From: Ovis canadensis
Lineage: Eukaryota; Chordata; Mammalia; Artiodactyla; Bovidae
Direction of reading: 5' to 3'
Assembly: GCF_042477335.2 (NCBI RefSeq)
Contig: NC_091255.1
Coordinates: 28,436,501-28,500,500 of the forward strand
Length of the DNA: 64,000 bases
The translations under genes were made by a program, and so were the position numbers. Numbering within the stretch: the first letter of the stretch is position 1; every line of letters starts with the position of its first letter. This document shows positions 56,791 to 64,000 of the stretch, in pieces. The notes below the pieces were generated by a model that did not search any database, was not told the origin of the DNA, and was given only the letters and a program-made list of their open reading frames with translations.

Positions 56791-57514
56791 GATGAAATGG
56801 TAAATAGGTTCGATGGCCTGCACCAACGCCAGACAATTGATTGCAGCTGCCTGGATTGCTACATCGAGATGAACACTTTCTTTGGCTTGTGGGAAGGAGT
56901 CATGTGATCCATTAATTCTGTCTGCCCTGGCCTCAGGAATAAACATCTCTAATGACAGGGTTGTCTAGACCTGGCCTGGCTGCTCTGTAACTTTTGTGGG
57001 GAAGCTTTGGAAAAGCCCGGGGAAGCTACAGTGGCTTCTTCACTCCCAGTCAAAGAACCTTGTCTCACAACCAACCACTATGAGAGAGACAATAGCCAAC
57101 AAGAGTTCCTCATCCAGACAGCAGTCTTGTCATGACTTCCACTCAAAGCCTGTGCTTGCTTTTCACGGCTGGCCAACCACAGCTTCAGGAGAGCTGTTCT
57201 TGTTTTCAGATATTACAAGGGAGGGAGAAGCGAGCATGAGGGTAAAGACATTTCCTGTTTCTGGTTGTTGCTTCTCCCATGGCAACTCTGAGCTTTGTGT
57301 GACTGTGTCCAGATAACCACGGATGGTGGTTGCTCTTAAACCGAGCTTGAAGACGGGGAGGAATTTTATCAAAAAGAAGTGAGGCTGTCCCATCTGAAAG
57401 CACCAGCTGAGCCTTAGAGCAGAATGCTGGCCAGGATCCAGGGAAGTGCAAAGCTGCGGACATAGCTCCCTAATCACCTACCCTACAGGGGAGGCTCCTT
57501 ACAACCTGAAGCTT
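56791..57514. other. Intergenic, no feature recognised
   Basis: About 720 bases; open frames here are short and lack coding support. Confidence 0.4.
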
Positions 57515-57602
57515 GCAGGATCCCAGTTCCCCATACAAGGATTGAACCCGGACCATGGAGTGAAAGCCCAGAATCCTAACCCCTAGGCCAGCAGGGAGCC
57601 CC
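57515..57602 (-). repeat. CHR-type SINE fragment
   Basis: AGGATCCCAGTTCCCCATAC and the CCTAACCCCTAGGCCAGCAG head region; truncated and diverged. Confidence 0.7.
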
Positions 57603-58034
57603 GCCCCCCTGGGTTGGTCTCGTTTTAAACACTTTGTCCTTGGCAGAACGCTTCTCATCCTTCCATCCCTCCATCCATTCACTTAGCATCTTACTGCTTG
57701 CCAGGCTCACTGCCAGGTGCTAGGGTGACAGATAAGTGTTTACACAATCCTCTTCCTCAGGGCATTCCCTCAAACAGCACCACCTATTCCAAATCACAAT
57801 AATAGAAGTATGCAGCTACAGAAATCTGTTCAAAGTGTCTTCATGAGGAGGTCAAAGGATTCACAGCAGAGAAGCTGAATTTTGAAGCATGAGATGGTGA
57901 AACAACGTCATCAGGCAAACAGAGAGAAGAAATAGAGAAGGGTTTTCTGTGCCCTGGGAAAGGCAGGTCCGTGGATAGCACAGTTAAATAGCATCATGTT
58001 GTGTGTCTTAAAATGTTTTCATTCTTTCAATGTA

Positions 58035-58422
58035 AATGTTTAAAATATGGTATAAAAATCTGTCTTGTTTGTAGAGATGTGGATGGACCTAGACACTGTC
58101 ATTCACAGTGAAGGAAGTCAGAAAGATAAGAACAAACATCGTATATTAATGCATATATGTGGAATCTAAAGAGGTGGTATAGATGATCTTATTTGCAAAA
58201 CAGAAATAGACACAGACGTAGAGAACAAACACATGCACACGAAGGGAGGGAAAGAGGGAGGGTGGGATGAACTGGGAGGTTGGGAATGACGTATATACAG
58301 TATTGATACTATGCATAAAATAGTTAACTATTCAGAACCTATGGTATAGTTCAGGGAACCCTACTCAGTGTTCTGTGATGATCTAAATGGGAAAGAAATC
58401 CAAAAGGGGGGATATATGTATA
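58035..58422 (+). mobile_element. L1 3' region, left part
   Basis: GATGTGGATGGACCTAGACA, GAAGTCAGAAAGATAAGAAC and ATATATGTGGAATCTAAAGA are the ruminant L1 3' region. It is interrupted by a Bov-tA and resumes at about 58640. Confidence 0.85.
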
Positions 58423-58628
58423 TGTGAGGGCCTCCCCAATGGCTCAGCAGGTAAAGAATCCGCCTGCATTGCAGGAGACATAGGAGACTCAGGTTCCATC
58501 CCTGGGTTGGGAAGATGCCCTGGAGGAGGGCATGGCAACCCACTCCAGTATTCTTGCCTGGAGAATCCCATGGACAGGGGAGCCTCGCAGGCTGCAGGAC
58601 ACAACTGAGCCACCACACACACTCACAT
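58423..58628 (+). repeat. Bov-tA SINE inserted in L1
   Basis: GGGCCTCCCCAATGGCTCAG head; ends GACACAACTGAGCCACC. Confidence 0.88.
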
Positions 58629-58639
58629 GTGTATGTAAA

Positions 58640-58700
58640 ACGGACTCACATAAAGCCACTATACTCCAATAAAAATTAATTTTAAAAAACAAAGAGAAAA
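58640..58700 (+). mobile_element. L1 3' terminus, right part
   Basis: GGACTCACATAAAGCCACTA, then CTCCAATAAAAATTAATTTT and an A-rich tail: the end of the L1 split by the Bov-tA. Confidence 0.82.
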
Positions 58701-58721
58701 AATTAAATTTGAAAACCTGTC

Positions 58722-58850
58722 TTGGGAATTTCCTGGTGGTCCAGTGGTCAGGACTCCATGTTTTCACTGCCATGGTGTGGGTTTGATCCCTGATTGGGGA
58801 ACTAAGATCCCACAGGCTGCAAGACACTGCCAAGAAAACAAAAGAAAACA
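58722..58850 (+). repeat. CHR-type SINE
   Basis: GGGAATTTCCTGGTGGTCCA head, GTTTGATCCCTGATTGGGGA core and an A-rich end. Confidence 0.84.
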
Positions 58851-58854
58851 AAAT

Positions 58855-58985
58855 ATCTTCTCTTATCCTCATGACAAGTCTGTGAGAGAACTACTGTTAT
58901 CCTTATTCTACAGATGAGGACATTGGAGAGGTTACATGATTTGCCCAAAGACACTCAGAGTAGCAGAGTCAGTGTTTGAGTTGGC
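58855..58985 (+). repeat. MIR SINE (probable)
   Basis: TTATCCTCATGACAAGTCTG, TTCTACAGATGAGGACATTG and CATGATTTGCCCAAAGACAC. Confidence 0.72.
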
Positions 58986-59029
58986 TTCGGTTTAACTCCA
59001 AAGGCTGCAGTTGCCACAGTCTCTGTGGT

Positions 59030-59248
59030 GGGTCGGTGGTCGTTTAGTTGCTAAGTTGTATGCGACTCTTACGACCCCATGGACCGTAGCCTGCCAGGCT
59101 CCTCTGTCCATGGGATTCTCCAGGCAAGAATACTGGAGTGGGTTGCCATTTCTTTCTCCAGGGAATCTTCCCAACCCAGGAAATGAACCTGGGTCTCCTG
59201 CATTACAGGCAGATTCTTTACCAACTGAGGTACAAGGGAAGTTCACGG
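59030..59248 (-). repeat. Bov-tA SINE
   Basis: GTTTAGTTGCTAAGTTGTAT at the left; GAACTTCCCTTGTACCTCAG as the head at the right. Confidence 0.87.
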
Positions 59249-59411
59249 ACATATAGCCTGTGGGCTGGATATATGGCCCACATTTGTGTTTTGTTTGAGC
59301 GGTACAATGTTTTTTAAAAAACTAGTTGGCTCACATAGTATCTTGTAAATTTTGAATTAGTTTCCAACTAACTTTCACATGAAAATCCAGATTTCTAGAT
59401 TTTCTCAAAAA

Positions 59412-59720
59412 CTCAGGGACTTCCCTGGTGGTCCAGTGGTTAAGAATCTGCCTGCCAACGTAGGGGACACGGGTCCTAACCCTGGTCCAGGAAGATTCCA
59501 CATGTCACAGGGCAACAAAGCCCATGTGCCACAACTAGTGGAGCCTGCAAGCCTCAGTTACTGGACCCAGGCGCTCCAGAGCCCGTGCTCCACACCAAGA
59601 GGAGCCGCCGCAGTGAGAAGCCCATTCACCGCAACTAGCTCACTGCAACTAGTTGCCCACATGTAGCAGTGAAAACCCAGCACAGCCAAAAAAAGATTTT
59701 TAATTTTAAATTAAATATAA
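59412..59720 (+). repeat. CHR SINE, long form
   Basis: AGGGACTTCCCTGGTGGTCC head; body CCACAACTAGTGGAGCCTGC; ends CAGCACAGCCAAAAAAAGAT. Confidence 0.86.
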
Positions 59721-59745
59721 AAATAAAAAACAACACAAGATTTAA

Positions 59746-60079
59746 AAAAAGAAAGAAAACTCAAAACTGTGACAACATTTACGTAAGCCTATTGCCTGGT
59801 TGAAGCTAGAATGGGACTGTCCTCTGTTTTGAGGCAGGGCGTGTGTTCTCCAGTTCACCACTCCCCCACCATCACTTTCACTCACATAAAAAACACCTGG
59901 CCTTGTAGGCCCGCAAGCTTGCAGCCCTTTTACTGGGCTCTGCCATTGTGTGGAAACAGGATTCCAAAGTATCCCAGAGTTTCTACAGAGCTTGTACTGA
60001 TGCTTTCTGAACATAAAGCAGATGGAATCACTGTGATACTATGCCACACGGCTGTAACAAGGGTCTGAAAAGCATTGTT
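59746..60079. other. Intergenic, no feature recognised
   Basis: About 330 bases with no supported gene or repeat. Confidence 0.4.
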
Positions 60080-60655
60080 TCCACCTATACATTTTTAAAA
60101 AAATACTCCATAGTTGCTTTTCAACGTTGTATTAGTTTCTGTTCTGAATCATGTTTTCATGCTCTGAAACAACAGGTTTCAGGCCTGTGTATACATATAT
60201 CCCCTCCCTCTTGGCCCTCCCTCCTACTCCACTTCTCTAGGTCATCACGAATACGGAGCTGGGCTCCCTGTCAGCAGGTTCTCACTAGCTATCTATTTTA
60301 TACAGGGTAGTGTATGTATGGACTCTCCTCGTGACTCAGAGGTGAAGGAATTAGCCTCCAATGCAGGAGACGCAGTTTCGATCCCCGGGTTGGGAATATC
60401 CCCTGGAGAAGGAAATGGCAACCCGCTGTAGTATTTCTTGCCTGGAAATCCCATGGACAGAGGAACCTGGCAGGCTACAGTCCATGGGGTCCTAAAAGAG
60501 TTGGACATGATTTAGCGACTGCACAATGACAATGTATCTATGTAAATCCTAATCTCCCAGCTTGTCCCCTGTCCCCTCTCCCCCCACTGCCCTGGGTCCA
60601 CATGTCTGTATCTCAATTCCTGCCCTGGAAATAGGTTCATTAGCTGTAAGCCCAG
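60080..60655 (-). mobile_element. L1 3' fragment interrupted by a Bov-tA
   Basis: 60080-60322 and 60528-60655 read as ruminant L1 3' sequence in reverse (TTGCTTTTCAACGTTGTATT; CAGGTTCTCACTAGCTATCT; then AATCTCCCAGCTTGTCCCCT). The intervening part is the SINE listed next. Confidence 0.72.
60323..60527 (+). repeat. Bov-tA SINE inserted in L1
   Basis: GACTCTCCTCGTGACTCAGA head; GTTTCGATCCCCGGGTTGGG core; ends GGACATGATTTAGCGACTGC. Confidence 0.86.
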
Positions 60656-60657
60656 TG

Positions 60658-60870
60658 GGCTTCCCAGGTGGCGCTAGTGGTAAAGAACTCACCTACCAAT
60701 CAGGTAGATGTAAGGGACACAGGTTCAATCCCTGGGTCGGAAAGATCCCCTGGAGGAGGGCATGGCAACCCGCTCCAGTATTCTTGCCTGGAGAATCCCA
60801 TGGACAGGGAAGCCTGGTGGGTTTCAGTCCACAGCATCCCAAAGAGTCGGACACGATAGAAGCGACTTTG
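60658..60870 (+). repeat. Bov-tA2 SINE
   Basis: GGGCTTCCCAGGTGGCGCTA head; ends GGACACGATAGAAGCGACTT. Confidence 0.9.
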
Positions 60871-61854
60871 TGTATGCATGCAAGGCCACCATAATCCAGT
60901 ACTGCTACACCTTACAGCAACAGGGAGAGTGTGAGGCCAGAGAGGTTGGCAGGGGCCAGATGATGCCCCTGAGGAGTCCAATTTTGATCTTACTGGGTTC
61001 GAGGTATCTGTGTGACATCCCGGTGGAGGAGGGCCCTGATGGGCAGCTGCACACAGAGCTCGTGAGGAACAGAGGGGCTGGAGTCATCATCCCCTGATAG
61101 AGTCAGGGGTGGGGTACAGACCCTCCTGAGAAGACAAGTGACAAGGAGCCTGGGCAGGAGGCTATGAGGAGCACAACAGTTCAGATGGACAGAGGAAGAA
61201 GGAGTGGACAGAGAGGGAGAAAGAGGAGAAGACGAGTGCTGAGAAAGCCAAGAGAGAAGAATTTGCAGGCAACATTGGTGACACGTGGGATATTAAAGAG
61301 AAATCAAGGCAACTGGGGGTCAGCGCTGGGCACCCCAGAAGTTTCAGCCAGTGAGACAAGGCCAGGGAAGTCTAGAAATCAAATCACAATGGGTTAAGGA
61401 CGGACTGGCGAGGCATTTAATACCAGGAAATGAGGCAAAGGTGGCCCTTGATAAACTCACCCCTGGAGAGTGTAGCAAGCAAGACGCAGCACATCTGGGG
61501 TGAGACTGGCTCCTCTCTCAGAGGCGGGACTGAAGTTCAGGGATGGGCAGGGCTGATATCAGAGACCAGCGTAATCTCAGGGAAGCGTATCTGAGGCTGA
61601 AACCCAGTCAGGGGTAGAGAGAAAGCAAAAGCTGCAACCCCAGCTAACCCTGGCCAGGCTCGGTGTTGACAGCAGCAAACGCGCTCTCCCATCCCCCATA
61701 GCGTAACCTGTCGAGGCAGCCAGTGCCCTCCAAGGTCCGAGGGCTGACGTCTCAGACTTACACTCCAGGGCTCCTAGGTCGGCTGTCAAAGGCTAGGCTG
61801 GGGCACTTTTCAGCCCTGCCAAACCCACACTTCAGGCTGTCTCACTAGCCTTCT
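60871..61854. other. Intergenic, about 1 kb without recognised repeat
   Basis: Contains a purine-rich stretch (about 61185-61260). No frame has convincing coding character. Its text suggests an old interspersed repeat, which I cannot assign. Confidence 0.4.
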
Positions 61855-62162
61855 CCATTTTTAATTTTTATTTATTTATTTATTTTTTACTTTTTTGGCT
61901 GTGCTGATTCTTTGTTGCTGTGCGTGGACTTTCTCTAGTTGTGGCGAGCAGAGCCTACTACGCAGTTGCAGTGCTCAGGTTTCATTGTGGCTGCTTCTCT
62001 TGTTGCAGAACACGGGCGCTAGGGCACAGGTTTCAGTAGCTGTGGCGCACAGGCTTTAGTTGCTTTGCAGCATGTGAGATCTTCCCGGACCAGGGACTGA
62101 ACCCATGTTCCCTGCACTGGCAGGCAGATTCTTAACCACTGGACCACCAAGGGAGTCCTCTA
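61855..62162 (-). repeat. CHR SINE, long form
   Basis: Left end with (TTTA)n then TTTTTTGGCTGTGCTGATTC; head GGACTCCCTTGGTGGTCCAG at the right. Confidence 0.84.
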
Positions 62163-62215
62163 TGCAATTATTTTTGTCATTTAATTGCTATTTGCCCCTT
62201 CCTGCCCCCACCGCC

Positions 62216-62735
62216 TTTTTTTGGACAGGAAAGTAGGATTTATTGGTGGGTATATGTAAGGAGGGGACAGCATCAAGGCTCTCATGAGTACAGGGCCTTC
62301 TATTTATCCCAAGGGCCATGACTCGGGATGTATCTGACCCCACAGCCATCAGGGATAAGCCACTTTTCTGCCTACATGTTTTCAAATTCATCCACATTGA
62401 ACTTAATACATCCCCGCTTCTTGGAGGTGTGGATCTTCTGGTGGCCAGGGAACTTGAACTTGGCCCTGAAGAGAGCCTCAATCACATGCTCCTTGTTCTG
62501 CACCTTGGTGCGGATGGACATTATTATTGGCCAACGTGGAGCCTGGCTGCTGTGCCCTGGGGCTTTGAAAAGATGCCGTGGACACGTCTGGGGCCTGGGA
62601 CTGGGGACAGCATGCCAGTAATAAATGTCCACTGGAAAGGTCTGTCTCCAAGGTCCCTTAGGGCAACCTGTATAGCAACAGGCTGCATATACTATCAAGG
62701 AGGCTGCTGTTTGTAGCCACTACACCCTGGGCCCT
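62216..62735 (-). pseudogene. RPL10P: RPL10 processed pseudogene, 5'-truncated
   Basis: The minus strand encodes [20 protein letters not shown], then [15 protein letters not shown] and FNVDEFENM, closely matching ribosomal protein L10 (human [20 protein letters not shown] ... FNADEFEDM as remembered). A stop codon replaces the Val that follows (about 62372-62374); the next codons still read AEKWLIPDGCGV and YIP. AATAAA (minus strand) at 62239-62244 is followed by a T run at about 62216-62222, a remnant poly(A) tail. Upstream of MSIRT the match weakens, with indels, to about 62735. There are no introns: a retrocopy. Not functional. Confidence 0.9.
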
Positions 62736-62944
62736 CATGGGTACCCTAATCTTATAAGACTGAGTGGGAAAAGGGAAAACACTGAGCTGACCCTGTTGTG
62801 GTGTCAGATAAAAGACAGAATGGCACCAGGCCCCTGAAAGCAATGGGTTTGGGCCACAGGCAAGTACTCGTTGCCCTGAGAGTGAGTGACAGGTGTTCAG
62901 CAGTGAAGGAAAGGGGCAAATTTAAAGAAGGCTTGTGGCTCATA

Positions 62945-63335
62945 CAACTCCACATCAAAAAAACAAACAATCCAACTGAAAAATGGGCAGAATCTCTGAA
63001 AAGCCATTTTCCCACAGTAGACATATAGATGGGCAGCAGGCACATGAAAAGATGCTCCGCATCACTAATCACCAGGGAAATTCAAGTCAGAACCACAGTG
63101 AGCTATCACCTCACACCTGTCAGGATAACTATTATAAAAAGACAACAGATAAAAAGTGTGGGTGAGGGCATGGAGAAGAGGGAACCCTCGTACACCATTG
63201 ATGGGCACGTGAATTGGCACAGCCACTATGGAAAACAGTATAGAGGTTCCTCATTAAATTAAAAATAGAACTACCATACAATCCAGCCATTCTACTCCTG
63301 AGTATTTATCTGAAGAGCAAAAACACTAATTAGAA
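62945..63335 (+). mobile_element. L1 ORF2 C-terminal fragment
   Basis: Frameshifted translation shows [33 protein letters not shown] and, further on, a match to the region upstream of PAIPLLGIYP (CAATCCAGCCATTCTACTCC). Diverged, with stops. Confidence 0.85.
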
Positions 63336-63587
63336 ATGCGGCCACTCTTGCCTTCTGAGATGGCCCACATTCTGCCTGTGGAGTGTGTTTCTCTCTAAAT
63401 AAGTCCACTTCTTATCTATCACTTTGTTTCTCACTAAGTTCTCTCTGTGATGAGACATCAAGAACCTGAGCTTCATTAAGTCCTGACTCCAGCCTTCATG
63501 ACCTTCCCTGAGTTCCAAAGTAGCTAATCAGGAGAGGAGTAGCCAAGAAACCACCTGAGGCAAAATTCCAGGGACTAGAGAAGCTCA

Positions 63588-63868
63588 TCCAGAGAAGGCA
63601 ATGGCACCCCGCTCCAGTACTCTTGCCTGGAAAATCCCATGGGCGGAGGAGCCTGGTAGGCTGAGGTCCGTAGGGTCCCTTAGAGTCGGACATGACTGAG
63701 CGACGTCACTTTCACTTTTCACTTTCATGCATTGGAGAAGGAAATGGCAACCCACTCCAGTGTTCTTGCCTGGAGAATCCCAGGGACGGGGGAGCCTGGT
63801 GGGCTGCCGTCTATGGGGTCGCACAGAGTCGGACACGACTGAAGCGACTTAGCAGCAGCAACAGCAGC
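63588..63868 (+). repeat. Bov-A2 SINE (dimer)
   Basis: Two monomers joined by CACTTTCACTTTTCACTTTC, ending in AGCAGCAGCAACAGCAGCA. Confidence 0.9.
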
Positions 63869-64000
63869 AAGTGCCAGTGATGTAATGTACAACATGATCA
63901 ATATAATGGACACTGCTGTATGTTATATATGGAAGCTGTTAAAAGAGTAAATCAGAGTTCTCATCACAAGGAGAAATTTTTTTCTATTTTTTAAATTTTG

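Noticed and set aside
60871-61854. Candidate unknown gene in the 1-kb repeat-poor interval
   Set aside because: Only short frames, no splice-linked conserved protein, and a purine-rich low-complexity stretch; nothing supports coding.

Overview
This is vertebrate nuclear DNA from a ruminant, almost certainly a bovid. The species class follows from the repeats: BovB (RTE) LINEs, Bov-tA and Bov-A2 SINEs derived from BovB tails, cetartiodactyl CHR-type tRNA-derived SINEs, ruminant L1 3' ends and old MIRs. The gene order TMEM199(+) - SEBOX(-) - VTN(-) - SARM1(+) - SLC46A1(-) matches human 17q11.2, whose cattle counterpart I recall as chromosome 19. The exact species cannot be fixed from sequence alone.

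Layout. 1-1745: the last five coding exons of TMEM199 (V-ATPase assembly/Golgi homeostasis), with a hairpin resembling MIR4723 at the 3' end of intron 3. 2.1-9.5 kb: repeat-rich spacer with a BovB LINE split by a solo class II LTR, a 59-bp inverted duplication at that LINE's 5' end, and head-to-head Bov-tA SINEs. 9.5-15.9 kb: SEBOX (complete homeobox gene, 190 aa) and VTN (complete vitronectin, 475 aa), both on the minus strand, preceded by a compact cluster of TAATCC-type sites. 16-18.1 kb: BovB tail fragments. 18.1-40.5 kb: SARM1, nine coding exons, 728 aa, with an 8.8-kb intron 1 holding a 3-kb BovB copy. 40.5-50.9 kb: SLC46A1 (proton-coupled folate transporter, five coding exons, 459 aa), convergent with SARM1. 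50.9-64 kb: no gene recognised; SINEs, L1 ends, MIRs and an RPL10 retropseudogene.

All complete genes rebuild as open, in-frame spliced reading frames with consensus splice sites; one SARM1 intron uses a GC donor. The genes are neighbours, not an operon, and I see no new multi-gene system. The most useful observations are at gene level: the GC-AG intron placed directly before the codon of SARM1's catalytic Glu642, a three-codon replacement just after it, a second RGD and an extra glycosylation sequon in vitronectin, an intact SEBOX homeodomain, and the tailed-mirtron-like hairpin in TMEM199. Coding-exon boundaries were worked out by hand from reading frame, splice consensus and remembered human proteins; repeat edges are approximate to about 10-20 bp.
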